A DNA stretch of 64,000 nt from assembly GCA_965262055.1 (NCBI GenBank), contig CBDHEI010000002.1, positions 248,001 to 312,000 on the forward strand, written 5' to 3'. Below are positions 17,777 through 25,825 of the stretch, piece by piece. This DNA is from G958296245 sp965262055. GTDB taxonomy: Bacteria > Chloroflexota > Dehalococcoidia > Lucifugimonadales > G958296245. Position 1 is the stretch's first letter, and every line of letters begins with the position of its first letter. A program made the position numbers and the translations under genes. The notes beneath the pieces are model-generated. The model was not told where the DNA came from. It saw only the letters and a list, made by a program, of their open reading frames with translations, and made no database searches.

Positions 17777-18859
17777 CTAGAGGAAGTCCTTCTCCTGGAG
17801 GCTGACGCGCAGGTGGCCTTGGAAGCTGGTGGTTATCCAGATCTCTCCCGGGGTGCGCTCGTAGAGCAGCGGGTAGGAGAGGCCCTGCATGTTGACCTCC
17901 TGACCGTCGTCCAGTACCAGGGGCTTGGCGCCGGGGTTGGCCTTCGCAATGACCTGCGAGGGCGTCCAGGTGCAGCCGTCGTCCTCGGAGAAGGCGATCG
18001 ACATCTCGTCGCGTTGGGAGACCGTCGGCGTCGCCGAGAACCGGCCCATTCTCCTGGCGTAGTACGTCAGGCCCCTGGGGTAGAGCCGGTTCCACACCAG
18101 GGCCAGCCTGCCGCTGGCCAGGCGAGTTATGTATCCCGGCGTGCTGCTCATGTCGATGTTGCTGGGGCGGATGGTCCGCCACGAGCGGCCCTTGTCCTCG
18201 GAGAAGGCCTCCCAGAAGCGGTCCCAGTTGGTGCGGATGAGCATCCAGATCCTGCCGTCCCTGAGCTCAGTGAGGGTCGCCTCGTATGCGCCGTCGTGGT
18301 CGCCGTTACCGCCGAGGTCTATCGTGTTGCTGTGCTCCCAGGAGGCGCCGTTGTCGGGAGAGACGTAGGTCTGGGTGACGTGCCTGCCAGGGTTGCTGAA
18401 CAGGTCCTGTATCGGGATCACGACCTCGCCGGTGCTGGTCTGCATCATGGTGATGAGGCCGCCGCAGTAGCCGGCCCTCACTAGCTGGCGGTCGACCCAG
18501 GTCTTGCCGCCGTCGAGGCTGCGCACCGACCAGACGTCGATGCGGATGTTGGCGGCGGGCTCGCCCTGTTCGGTTAACCACTTCCACCTGAACGTGCTCG
18601 AATCGGTGAAGACGTAGACGATCACGCCGTCCCTGGTGCGCTGGAGCAGTCCTCCGCCGGGGACCCCCGGGCCGGGACCGTCGTACAGGGTGCACGGCTT
18701 GAACCAGGTCTTGCCCCCGTCGGCGCTGGTCTGCACCTGGTTGCCCCTGGTAGTCAGGATGCCGCCGTTCCCGTCGTCTACGAATGGCCCGCGCATACCC
18801 ATGGGCAGGTCCAGCACGGTGCACCGGGGATCAGTCCAAACGCTGTTGCTCAGGCTCAT
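17777..18859 (-). CDS. Sialidase-like (BNR/Asp-box) protein, copy 3
   Basis: A 360-residue paralogue with Asp boxes TSADGGKTW, SLDGGKTWVD, SPDNGASWEH, SEDKGRSWRT and SEDDGCTWTP, plus the shared LASGRLALVWNRLYPRG. The ATG at 18859 follows GGGAGGCCGAG and is preferred to an in-frame start at 18895 that lacks a ribosome site. It is the first gene of the three-copy array and is divergent from the sugar kinase, so 18860-19028 probably holds both promoters. Confidence 0.8.
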   Translation of the reverse strand: MSLSNSVWTDPRCTVLDLPMGMRGPFVDDGNGGILTTRGNQVQTSADGGKTWFKPCTLYDGPGPGVPGGGLLQRTRDGVIVYVFTDSSTFRWKWLTEQGEPAANIRIDVWSVRSLDGGKTWVDRQLVRAGYCGGLITMMQTSTGEVVIPIQDLFSNPGRHVTQTYVSPDNGASWEHSNTIDLGGNGDHDGAYEATLTELRDGRIWMLIRTNWDRFWEAFSEDKGRSWRTIRPSNIDMSSTPGYITRLASGRLALVWNRLYPRGLTYYARRMGRFSATPTVSQRDEMSIAFSEDDGCTWTPSQVIAKANPGAKPLVLDDGQEVNMQGLSYPLLYERTPGEIWITTSFQGHLRVSLQEKDFL

Positions 18860-19028
18860 CTCGGCCTCCCTTGCGCTCCGCGACCTTATATTCACAGCCC
18901 GGAAGGGCGCGCGCGAGGTTGTCTATGTTGAGAGTAGAATGTTCGCACAGTCTGAGGGTAGTAGCAAGGCTATTGCGGCGGATTCGGAGGCCGACGATCC
19001 AGTGGCGCCGCGATTCGGGGGAGGGACG

Positions 19029-19973
19029 TTGCCTGACATAGTTGCCCTGGGCGAGTGCATGATAGAGCTGCTAAGCGACGAGCCGATCGCCGAAGCGCGT
19101 TCGTACCGGAAGGCGTTCGCCGGCGACACGATGAACGCGATGTACATGGCGTCGAAGCTCGGGTCGTCCTGCGGGTACATAACGCGGCTGGCGGAAGACC
19201 CCTTTTCCGACTACCTGCTGCGGGAGTGGAGCGCCCAGGGGATCGATGCTTCAGCATCACGGCGCGTGCCTGGATTTACCGGTGTACACTTCGTGACGCA
19301 GCTACCCGGCGGCGAGCGCGACTTCCTCTACTACCGGAGCGGCAGCGCGGCAAGCACCATGGAGCCCGAAGACCTGGACGCCGGCTACGTCGAGAATGCC
19401 AAAGTGCTGCACGTGAGCGGGATACTCCAGGCCGTTTCGGAGAGCTGCCGGAGCACCGTACTCGAAGCCGTCCGTATCGCCTCCGAGGGCGGGGCGCTGG
19501 TCTCGTATGACACGAACCTGAGGCTCAGCCTCACGTCCCCAGCGCGGGCCAGGGAGGCCATGATGGAGGTGCTGCCCTTCGCGGGCGTGGTGCTCCCGAG
19601 CTTTCCCGACGAGACGCTGGCGCTGACCGGCCTCGATGACGAAGGGGACGTCGTGTCGTTCTTCCAGGACTTGGGGGCGAAGAACGTTGCGCTGAAGAGA
19701 GGCGCTCTGGGCGTGCTCGCTGCTGCGCAAGGCGAGAGGCGGACGTTGCCCGCCCTGGCGCCTCGTGGGGTGGTGGACACGACCGGCGCTGGAGACGCCT
19801 TCGTCGGCGGCCTGCTGCACCGGCTGGCGCGGGGTTCGGACCTCTTCGAGGCGGCAAGATGGGGCGTGGCCGCCGCCGGCCTCAAGGTCGGCGGACGTGG
19901 GGCCATATTGAGCCAGCCGTCCCGCGCGGAGGTGGAGGAGCTTGTGCCGGAGGTGCGGGCGCTTCCCGCGTGA
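19029..19973 (+). CDS. PfkB-family sugar kinase (KDG kinase-like)
   Basis: A ribokinase-fold kinase of 314 residues from the TTG at 19029, which follows GGAGGG. The frame is open further back to ATG 18939, but that extension is low-complexity and unlike the family. Motifs are DIVALGECMIELL at the N-terminus, AFAGDTMNAMYMASKLG (substrate lid) and the PfkB signature DTTGAGDAFVGGLLHRL with the catalytic Asp. The arrangement resembles 2-keto-3-deoxygluconate kinase. Divergent placement next to the sialidase-like array suggests a sugar or sugar-acid catabolic theme. Confidence 0.85.
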   Translation: MPDIVALGECMIELLSDEPIAEARSYRKAFAGDTMNAMYMASKLGSSCGYITRLAEDPFSDYLLREWSAQGIDASASRRVPGFTGVHFVTQLPGGERDFLYYRSGSAASTMEPEDLDAGYVENAKVLHVSGILQAVSESCRSTVLEAVRIASEGGALVSYDTNLRLSLTSPARAREAMMEVLPFAGVVLPSFPDETLALTGLDDEGDVVSFFQDLGAKNVALKRGALGVLAAAQGERRTLPALAPRGVVDTTGAGDAFVGGLLHRLARGSDLFEAARWGVAAAGLKVGGRGAILSQPSRAEVEELVPEVRALPA

Positions 19974-19975
19974 CT

Positions 19976-20290
19976 CTATGTGGGGGGCTGCCAGCTCAGG
20001 GCCTCGCGTAGGTCGGAGAGGTACTCGGCGAACGCGCGGCGTCCTTCAGGGGTTGCCTGCACCCATGTGCGGGGCTTGGAGTCCCGGAACTCCTTCGTGA
20101 TGACCAGGTAATCGGCGTCTTCGAGCTTCCGCAGATGGGTGGTCAGGTTCCCTCCGGTCAGGACGAGCGTCTTCTGAATGAAGCCATAGGCGAGCCGGTC
20201 CGCCTCGGGCTGCGAGACCAGCATCGTCATTATCCGCAGCCGGGTGGGCTGGTGGATGGTCTCGTTGAGGACGATGGGTTCGTCGGTCAA
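19976..20290 (-). CDS. Winged-helix transcriptional regulator
   Basis: A 104-residue single-domain regulator of the winged-helix DNA-binding type. It has helix-turn-helix sequence HQPTRLRIMTMLV, recognition region TGGNLTTHLRKLEDADYLVITKEF and wing RTWVQATPEGRRAFAEYL. The TTG start at 20290 overlaps the stop of the upstream membrane protein (TTGA), so regulator and membrane protein form a coupled pair. The perfect palindrome at 20976-20991 upstream of the pair is a plausible autoregulatory operator. Confidence 0.8.
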   Translation of the reverse strand: MTDEPIVLNETIHQPTRLRIMTMLVSQPEADRLAYGFIQKTLVLTGGNLTTHLRKLEDADYLVITKEFRDSKPRTWVQATPEGRRAFAEYLSDLREALSWQPPT

Positions 20291-20922
20291 TCGCCCCCGC
20301 TCTTGCGTATCCACCACGCACTCAGGACAACCACTGCCACCATCAATGCCGCCGACACCAACATAGCCTCGTCGCCGTCCACGAGGTAGTTGGGAATGTA
20401 GAAGGCTGCCGCGAACCCCGCGCCCACCGCCGCCAGCACCGGGCGGTGCATGATGCCGAACAGGATGTATGCTAGGGACACTATGCCCACGGTGACGCCT
20501 GGTATGTTGTCCCCGTCTTCCGCATTCCACATTCCCGCTGCCGCCGGAATGAGGAACATCGCTACAACCACCGCGAGCCAGTAGAGGAACACCCGAATGC
20601 CAGCGCTGCGAGCAGCGTCGCCGGCCGCGATCTTCCTGCCGGCGCGGCGTCCGATGAACCCGCTTCCCACCATACCCGGCACCATCAGGATGCCCCACAG
20701 CACCCCGAAAATCCACGGGCTGCGCTCCGCGAATTCGGGTGCCAGCGTCAGGATGGCGTACTGCGAGCCGACTCCCAGCGAGGCTATCGCGGCCCAAAGT
20801 AACATTATCGGCGCCGTTCCGGCGACGTACATTGAGCTCCGCGCCCTGTCCATCGTCTCGTGGATGTCTCGCCAGCTCTCTTCGGGGGTGCCCGCCCTCG
20901 CTTCGGTGTTCGATTCTTGCAT
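20287..20922 (-). CDS. Multipass membrane protein paired with regulator
   Basis: A 211-residue protein with a soluble N-terminal 30 residues and about six hydrophobic helices (MLLWAAIASLGVG, PWIFGVLWGILMVPGMVGSGFIG, FLYWLAVVVAMFLIPAAAG, VTVGIVSLAYILFGIM, AVGAGFAAAFYIPNYL, MLVSAALMVAVVVLSAWW). The ATG follows GGAGGTGAGCA. It is translationally coupled to the downstream winged-helix regulator, a layout seen for small membrane protein/regulator modules. I do not recognise a specific family. Confidence 0.7.
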   Translation of the reverse strand: MQESNTEARAGTPEESWRDIHETMDRARSSMYVAGTAPIMLLWAAIASLGVGSQYAILTLAPEFAERSPWIFGVLWGILMVPGMVGSGFIGRRAGRKIAAGDAARSAGIRVFLYWLAVVVAMFLIPAAAGMWNAEDGDNIPGVTVGIVSLAYILFGIMHRPVLAAVGAGFAAAFYIPNYLVDGDEAMLVSAALMVAVVVLSAWWIRKSGGD

Positions 20923-20975
20923 TGCTCACCTCCGAGTGGTCTATCTGGGGCCGCCGTGGTGCTTCACGTTTGTAT

Positions 20976-20991
20976 TACAAACTAGTTTGTA
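20976..20991. promoter_or_regulatory. 16-bp perfect palindrome, probable operator
   Basis: TACAAACTAGTTTGTA is an uninterrupted 16-bp palindrome, AT-rich in a GC-rich context. It lies 54 bp upstream of the membrane protein/regulator gene pair, on the promoter side, and 106 bp upstream of pdxA on the other strand. Binding by the winged-helix regulator is inferred from position. Confidence 0.6.
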
Positions 20992-21060
20992 TAGCAAGAA
21001 TAATCCATGGTTCAGGGTGAGTCAAGTCTTCACCCTCTCTCTCCCACGCGTGGCATCCCG

Positions 21061-21066
21061 TATAAT
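21061..21066 (+). promoter_or_regulatory. Perfect -10 box upstream of pdxA
   Basis: TATAAT at 21061-21066, 31 bp before the pdxA ATG. No convincing -35 hexamer is seen at the expected distance, so this is a partial promoter call. Confidence 0.35.
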
Positions 21067-21096
21067 GGGGGTCAATTCGTCGGGAACGGACAGGAC

Positions 21097-22110
21097 ATGG
21101 GATCGAACAGCGACCGGCCGTACGTGGCCATCACAATGGGAGACCCTGCGGGGATAGGCTCCGAGGTTACCGCCAAGGCGCTCGCGGACCCGCGGGCGTA
21201 CGAGCGCTGCCGCCCCTTCGTGGTGGGTAACACCGATGCCATGAGAGAGGCCCTTACCCTCTTCGACAACGGGATGGAGGTCAGGAGCGCATCTGGCCTG
21301 GACAAGATAGCCGGCGAGCCAGGCGCGGTGGACGTGCTCGACGCCGGGAACCTCGATTACGGCCTAGTGGCTACCGGGCGCGTATCGGCGGAGGCCGGCA
21401 GGGCCTCGGTGGAGTGGGTAAAGCAGGCTGGCGAGATGGCGGCGTCGGAGCAGATCGCGGCGATAGTCACCGCGCCGATAAACAAGGAGGCCTGCAGCCT
21501 GGCCGGTCACAGGGACATCGGCCACATGGAGATATTCCAGAGCCAGACCGGCGCCAAGGAGGTTGCCACAATGCTGGTGGCCGACGTGCTGCGGGTCGTC
21601 CACCTGACTACTCACAAGTCGCTGCGGGTCGCGTGCGACTACGCCAACCGGGAGAACGTGCTCGCCAAGATTATGCTCACGGACGAGTACTTCAGGAAGT
21701 GGGGTTTCGAGTCGCCTCGGATCGGGGTCGCGGCGCTGAACCCGCACGCGAGCGACGGCGGCCTCATCGGGAGCGAGGAGCAGGAGCACATCGAGCCCGC
21801 GGTGCGGAACGCGCAGGCCCGTGGGGTTTGCGCCACCGGCCCGGTGCCGCCGGACACGGTCTTCAACCAGGCGATCAACGGCAAGTTCGACGTGGTGCTC
21901 GCCATGTACCACGACCAGGGCCACATACCCATCAAGGTGCACAACTGGGCGCAGAGCGTCAGCGTCAACCTTGGACTGCCCTTCATACGCACTTCCGTGG
22001 ACCACGGCACGGCATTCGACATCGCGGGCAAGGGCGTCGCCGACCACGAGGGCATGCGGGAGGCGATCAGGGTGGCGGTCGGCCTTGCCAGTGAGTCGAA
22101 GCTGACATAA
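21097..22110 (+). CDS. pdxA: 4-hydroxythreonine-4-phosphate dehydrogenase
   Basis: A 337-residue enzyme of the DXP-dependent pyridoxal 5'-phosphate pathway; it oxidises 4-phosphohydroxy-L-threonine. Family motifs are YVAITMGDPAGIGSEVTAKAL, VTAPINKEA, the metal-binding His in TTHKSLR, NPHASDGG, and YHDQGHIPIK. The ATG at 21097 is chosen because similarity begins there and a TATAAT lies just upstream; the frame extends back to 21007 without similarity. It is the first gene of a pdxA-proC-yggT run. Confidence 0.93.
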   Translation: MGSNSDRPYVAITMGDPAGIGSEVTAKALADPRAYERCRPFVVGNTDAMREALTLFDNGMEVRSASGLDKIAGEPGAVDVLDAGNLDYGLVATGRVSAEAGRASVEWVKQAGEMAASEQIAAIVTAPINKEACSLAGHRDIGHMEIFQSQTGAKEVATMLVADVLRVVHLTTHKSLRVACDYANRENVLAKIMLTDEYFRKWGFESPRIGVAALNPHASDGGLIGSEEQEHIEPAVRNAQARGVCATGPVPPDTVFNQAINGKFDVVLAMYHDQGHIPIKVHNWAQSVSVNLGLPFIRTSVDHGTAFDIAGKGVADHEGMREAIRVAVGLASESKLT

Positions 22111-22124
22111 AGCGAGGTTACGGC

Positions 22125-22928
22125 ATGCGGATCGGTTTCGTGGGCGGAGGCGTGATGGCCGAGGCGATAATCGGCGGCATTCTCGATGCCGGCCTGGCCC
22201 GGCCCGAGGACGTCAGTGTTGGCGAGCCTCTGGAGGCGCGCCGCGGGCACCTCGCCGGCAAGTACGGCGTGGCGGCCAGCGGGGAGAATTCCGAGGCCCT
22301 GGACGGCGCGGAGATGGCCATTCTCGCCGTGAAGCCGCAGAGCATCCGCGAGGCGCTCGCCGACATTCGCCCGAGCGTCGGCGGCTGCGTGGTGATGTCG
22401 ATCGCAGCGGGGGTGCGTATGGCTACCCTGGCCGAGGGGCTGGGCCACCGGGCGGTCATCCGGGTGATGCCGAACACGCCGGCGCAGATTGGGAAAGGCA
22501 TGACGGTCTGGACGGCGGCTGCCGATGTGCCCGCTGGGTCCGTAGACGCCGCGAGGGGCATCCTGGGCACGCTCGGGGACGAGCTGTACGTTGAGGACGA
22601 GAAGCTGATAGACATGGCCACGGCCCTGAGCGCAAGCGGCCCGGCGTACGTCTTCCTGTTCGTAGAGTCGCTCATCGACGCCGGGGTATACCTCGGCATG
22701 CCGCGCGACGTTGCGCGCAGGCTCGCGCTTCAGACCGTGGCTGGGAGCGTCAGCCTTATGGAGGAGTCCGGGCGCCATCCGGCGGAGCTCAAGGACATGG
22801 TCACCTCCCCCGGCGGGACTACCGCTGAGGCGCTGCTGGCGTTCGAGCGCGCCGGCTTCACGGGGACGGTCATCGACGCCGTGAACGCCGCCTACGAGAA
22901 GTCCAAGAGCCTGGGAGGCCCAGGTTGA
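22125..22928 (+). CDS. proC: Pyrroline-5-carboxylate reductase
   Basis: A 267-residue enzyme that makes the last step of proline synthesis with NAD(P)H. It has the N-terminal dinucleotide site RIGFVGGGVMAEAIIGG, AVKPQSIREAL, VIRVMPNTPAQIGKG, the C-terminal dimer domain with ALSASGPAYVFLFVESL, and the P5C signature SPGGTTAEALLAFERAGF. It starts 14 bp after pdxA and its stop overlaps the yggT start, so these genes are one operon. Confidence 0.95.
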   Translation: MRIGFVGGGVMAEAIIGGILDAGLARPEDVSVGEPLEARRGHLAGKYGVAASGENSEALDGAEMAILAVKPQSIREALADIRPSVGGCVVMSIAAGVRMATLAEGLGHRAVIRVMPNTPAQIGKGMTVWTAAADVPAGSVDAARGILGTLGDELYVEDEKLIDMATALSASGPAYVFLFVESLIDAGVYLGMPRDVARRLALQTVAGSVSLMEESGRHPAELKDMVTSPGGTTAEALLAFERAGFTGTVIDAVNAAYEKSKSLGGPG

Positions 22929-23182
22929 ACGAACTGCTCGTCAACTTTGTGAAACTGCTGGTCTGGGCGTTGAACCTTGCGATACTCGGCCGGGTCATCC
23001 TGTCCTGGATATCGCCGTCCGGTAACGACCCGGTAACCCCAATCCTGCACCAGATCACCGAGCCCATACTTGCGCCCATCAGGCGCTTCATGCCGCAGTT
23101 CGGAATGCTGGACCTCACTCCCATGGTGGCCCTTCTACTGCTGAATCTCGTGATCCTGCGTCTCGTCCTGGCGCTCCTCTAG
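22925..23182 (+). CDS. YggT family membrane protein
   Basis: An 85-residue protein with two membrane helices and the YggT pattern: LGRVILSWISPSGNDPVTPILHQITEPILAPIRRFMP, then a hydrophobic MVALLLLNLVILRLVLALL. The TTG start overlaps the proC TGA. proC-yggT adjacency is common across bacteria and cyanobacteria. YggT proteins are associated with envelope and osmotic functions that are still not precisely defined. Confidence 0.85.
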   Translation: MNELLVNFVKLLVWALNLAILGRVILSWISPSGNDPVTPILHQITEPILAPIRRFMPQFGMLDLTPMVALLLLNLVILRLVLALL

Positions 23183-23287
23183 GCTTGGATTTGGGCGAGC
23201 TTGCGCCGGTTTAGGGCTGCGGTGTTGTGCTAAACTCCGAGTCTAAGTGCTCATAGTCCGAATGCTGTAGCTTCCGAGGAGGTTGCC

Positions 23288-23788
23288 ATGTTCGCACACC
23301 GAATGAGTCTCCTGATTCCCCTACTCTTACTCGCGGCTGGCGCTCTTGTGGTGACGGCGTGCTCCGGCGAGCCGGACCTGCCCGACACCAACGCCGCGTC
23401 GATGCTCGATTACCTCGATGAGGTGGACTACCAGGAGGCCTGGGAGCTGTGGCCAGGTCTGGGTGAGAAGTACCCGGGCAGCGAGCCGCACGGGATGCTC
23501 CTGACCACCTATCTGAACCCCGCCGCCTATGAGGCTCTCACCGGCAAGAAAGGCTCCATGCCCGACGGGGCGATCATACTGAAGGAGAACTACACTCCCG
23601 AAGGCGAGTTGGCCGCCACCACGGTGATGTACAAGAAGTCGGGCTACGATCCCGAGCACAACGACTGGTTCTGGCTCAAGTCCCTGGCAGACGGTACCGT
23701 CGAGAAGGAAGGCATGGTCGAAGGCTGCCTGACCTGCCACGGCGACGTGAGCAACAACGACTACGTGTGGACCGGGCCGCTGGAGTAG
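23288..23788 (+). CDS. Cytochrome P460-like lipoprotein with CxxCH haem site
   Basis: A 166-residue exported protein. A lipoprotein signal ends in LVVTAC (Cys25), so the mature protein is probably membrane-tethered outside the cytoplasm. The body has the P460 pattern (HGMLLTTYLNPAAYEAL, MPDGAIILKENY, TTVMYKKSGYDPEHNDWFWLK) and a single c-type haem motif CLTCH at 147-151. Known P460 cytochromes oxidise hydroxylamine or act in nitric-oxide handling, using a Lys crosslink to the haem. Lys99 and nearby lysines are candidates but alignment is needed. The ATG follows GAGGAGGTTGCC. Confidence 0.8.
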   Translation: MFAHRMSLLIPLLLLAAGALVVTACSGEPDLPDTNAASMLDYLDEVDYQEAWELWPGLGEKYPGSEPHGMLLTTYLNPAAYEALTGKKGSMPDGAIILKENYTPEGELAATTVMYKKSGYDPEHNDWFWLKSLADGTVEKEGMVEGCLTCHGDVSNNDYVWTGPLE

Positions 23789-23881
23789 CTGACGGCCTCG
23801 CTCCCCTGACGTTCAAGGCGGAGAACGCCCTCGGTTGGCAGTGTGTGCGCGAGACGTGGGCCAACCGCGAGGGGTTGGGAT

Positions 23882-23956
23882 TGGAGCGGAAGACCGGATT
23901 CGAACCGGCGACCTTCTCCTTGGCAAGGAGATGCTCTACCACTGAGCCACTTCCGC
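23882..23956 (-). tRNA. tRNA-Gly (GCC)
   Basis: On the minus strand the sequence folds as a full cloverleaf. The acceptor pair is GCGGAAG/CTTCCGC, the D arm GCTCAGTGGTAGAGC, the anticodon stem TCTCC/GGAGA with loop TTGCCAA (anticodon GCC), and the T arm CCGGTTCGAATCCGG. The discriminator is T and the 3' CCA is encoded in the genome. 75 nt including CCA. Confidence 0.97.
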
Positions 23957-23997
23957 TCGCGCCGCCGGGGCCCTGAGGGGCCGGCATCACCTCGGAG

Positions 23998-24070
23998 TGC
24001 CGAGGGCCAGAATCGAACTGGCGACACCAGCGTTTTCAGCGCTGTGCTCTACCGACTGAGCTACCTCGGC
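23998..24070 (-). tRNA. tRNA-Phe (GAA)
   Basis: The minus strand gives a cloverleaf with acceptor GCCGAGG/CCTCGGC, anticodon stem CAGCG/CGCTG, loop CTGAAAA (anticodon GAA) and T arm GCCAGTTCGATTCTGGC. The discriminator is A, and CCA is not encoded, unlike the neighbouring tRNA-Gly. It lies 41 bp upstream of tRNA-Gly, so the two are probably cotranscribed. Confidence 0.97.
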
Positions 24071-24147
24071 GCATTGACTATGTTATTGCCGGGGCATGGG
24101 CCTGTCAAGGAACGCGGCGCGCACTAAGTACCCTACACGGGATTGGT

Positions 24148-25059
24148 ATGACTGATATGGACCAAGACGCTCGGCGCCAGCAGCTCTATGGCCTCCTGGG
24201 GGACTTGCCGGAACGCGACCGGCCCATCTCGGCCCGGCTGATCGCCGAGGAGCGCCGCTCCGGCTACGTGCTCGAGAAGCTACTGCTCGGCCTGAACGGG
24301 TTCGAGGACGTGCCGGCGTACCTGACTAGGCCGCTGGGAGCGAGGGGGCGTATTCCCTTCGTCCTCTACAACCACGCGCACGGGGGCGACTACGTGCTCG
24401 GCAAGGACGAGCTGCTGCTGGGGCGCGAGGTGCTGTACGCCCCGCCGTACGTCGAGGTGCTGTCCGGCATGGGCTACGGCGTCCTCTGCATCGACACGTG
24501 GGCCTTTGGGGAGCGCCGGGGGCTGACGGAGCAGTCGATCTTCAAGCGGATGCTCTGGTCCGGGCAGGTCATGTGGGGGATGATGGTGTACGACAGCATA
24601 CGGGCAGTCGACTACCTCGTATCTCGCGACGACGTCGACACGGAGCGCATCGGCACTCTGGGCATCTCCATGGGTAGCACGATGGCATGGTGGACGGCGG
24701 CGCTGGACGCTCGCGTCAAGGTCTGCGTCGACCTGTGCTGCCTGACGGACTTCCACTCCCTGGTCGACCGCGGCCTCGACCACCACGGCGTCTACTACTT
24801 CGTGCCGTCGCTGCTCAAGCACTTCACGACGGGCCAGATCAACGCGCTCATCGCGCCCAGACCGCATCTAGGGCTCGCGGGAAACTTCGACAAGCTGACG
24901 CCGCCGGAGGGCCTGGACCGCATAGACGCGGAGGTGAGGGCGGCCTACGAGGCCTCCGGCGCGCCGGAGGCCTGGCGCCTCTCCCGCTACGACATTGGCC
25001 ACTTCGAGACCGCGGCCATGCGCGCCGAGGTTGTCGACTTTCTCCGCAGGTGGCTGTAG
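24148..25059 (+). CDS. Alpha/beta hydrolase (acetyl-xylan-esterase/dienelactone-hydrolase-like)
   Basis: A 303-residue cytoplasmic hydrolase. The nucleophile elbow is GTLGISMGSTMAWW (Ser about 174), an acid residue is likely in GLAGNFDKLTPPEG, and the catalytic His is in YDIGHFETAAM. The oxyanion region resembles PFVLYNHAHGGDY. It is most like the multidomain esterase/peptidase-type abhydrolases; the substrate is unknown. The start is less certain because the ribosome site is weak. It is the first gene beyond the tRNA pair. Confidence 0.75.
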   Translation: MTDMDQDARRQQLYGLLGDLPERDRPISARLIAEERRSGYVLEKLLLGLNGFEDVPAYLTRPLGARGRIPFVLYNHAHGGDYVLGKDELLLGREVLYAPPYVEVLSGMGYGVLCIDTWAFGERRGLTEQSIFKRMLWSGQVMWGMMVYDSIRAVDYLVSRDDVDTERIGTLGISMGSTMAWWTAALDARVKVCVDLCCLTDFHSLVDRGLDHHGVYYFVPSLLKHFTTGQINALIAPRPHLGLAGNFDKLTPPEGLDRIDAEVRAAYEASGAPEAWRLSRYDIGHFETAAMRAEVVDFLRRWL

Positions 25060-25093
25060 AAATCCCGCCCACCCACTGGGCGTGAGCAACGGA

Positions 25094-25363
25094 ATGAGGC
25101 CGGCACACCCCGGGGAGATACTGGGTGAGGAGCTCGAGGAGCTTGGGCTGTCGGCGAACGCGCAGGCCAAGGCCCTGGACGTGCCCACGAATCGAGTCAC
25201 GGCGATCCTGAAGGGGCAGCGCGGGGTAACGGCCGACACGGCCCTACGCCTTTCCCGCTACTTCGGCACCACGCCCCAGATGTGGCAGAATCTCCAGAAG
25301 GCTTTCGAGCTGCGGGTGCCAGAGAGCGAGTCGGGGAGGCAGATCGAAAAGCGAGTGCACTGA
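25094..25363 (+). CDS. HigA-family antitoxin, orphan
   Basis: An 89-residue XRE-type helix-turn-helix antitoxin: MRPAHPGEILGEELEELGLSANAQAKALDVPTNRVTAILKGQRGVTADTALRLSRYFGTTPQMWQNLQ (read here as family segments HPGEIL, LDVPTNRV and FGTTPQMWQNLQ). HigA normally neutralises the HigB mRNA interferase and represses its operon. No HigB gene, usually placed immediately upstream, is present; the upstream neighbour is a hydrolase. A GTG at 25082 is an alternative start. Probably a stand-alone regulator or a relic. Confidence 0.78.
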   Translation: MRPAHPGEILGEELEELGLSANAQAKALDVPTNRVTAILKGQRGVTADTALRLSRYFGTTPQMWQNLQKAFELRVPESESGRQIEKRVH

Positions 25364-25390
25364 CAGGCTATGCAGACACTACCTGGGAAC

Positions 25391-25621
25391 TCATCCGATC
25401 GAGAATCCGGGGTGCGGGGGTTCCTCAATCGCATCCTCGTAGTAGGCCACCATCTCCATCGCCAGCCTCCAGGCAGCGACGGTAATTGTGGGCACGGTGC
25501 CCCCGTGCGCGCTCCCCGCGACTTCTATAGCAATAGTGGGGTTGGTTACCAGGCCGGTTAGTGCTTGTCCGGCATACCGCTTGAGCAGCTTCTTCCGTTC
25601 TCTGGGACTCAGCTTAGCCAT
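25391..25621 (-). CDS. Small hypothetical protein
   Basis: A 76-residue protein starting MAKLSPRERKKLLKRY, preceded by a strong ribosome site (AGGAGGAGGAC). The first 20 residues are very basic, the rest has a small hydrophobic patch (LTGLVTNPTIAIEVAG). No family is recognised. It stands alone, convergent with the HigA-like gene. The strong ribosome site is the main support. Confidence 0.5.
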   Translation of the reverse strand: MAKLSPRERKKLLKRYAGQALTGLVTNPTIAIEVAGSAHGGTVPTITVAAWRLAMEMVAYYEDAIEEPPHPGFSIG

Positions 25622-25774
25622 GTCCTCCTCCTGCGTCGCCTTTGTGAGGTTGATGGTGGAGAGTTTAGCAGCGACGACCGCCGAAGGCCACCTCACTTCC
25701 CCGCAGGGCAACTCGAATTGCGACAGTACCCTCCTCGAGCCCTGTCGCAGTAGTAGGCCGCCTATCTTGTCGGG

Positions 25775-25808
25775 CCGTTCTGGATTCCCGCTTTCGCGGG
25801 AATGACGG
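25775..25808. repeat. Dispersed palindromic repeat element
   Basis: CCGT-...-ATTCCCGC-TTTC-GCGGGAAT-G-ACGG: an 8-bp perfect stem with a TTTC loop, flanked by outer CCGT/ACGG arms. The same hairpin (ATTCCCGC/GCGGGAAT) is a widely seen interspersed repeat in bacterial genomes. It sits just past the stop of the pentapeptide-repeat gene and may act as a terminator-like 3' end. Confidence 0.6.
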
Positions 25809-25825
25809 TATGGGTGACTTTGTTT

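Noticed and set aside
23840..24127. ORFs on the plus strand reading like ERKTGFEPATFSLARRC
   Set aside because: They are translations of the complement of the tRNA-Gly and tRNA-Phe genes, a well-known source of false proteins.
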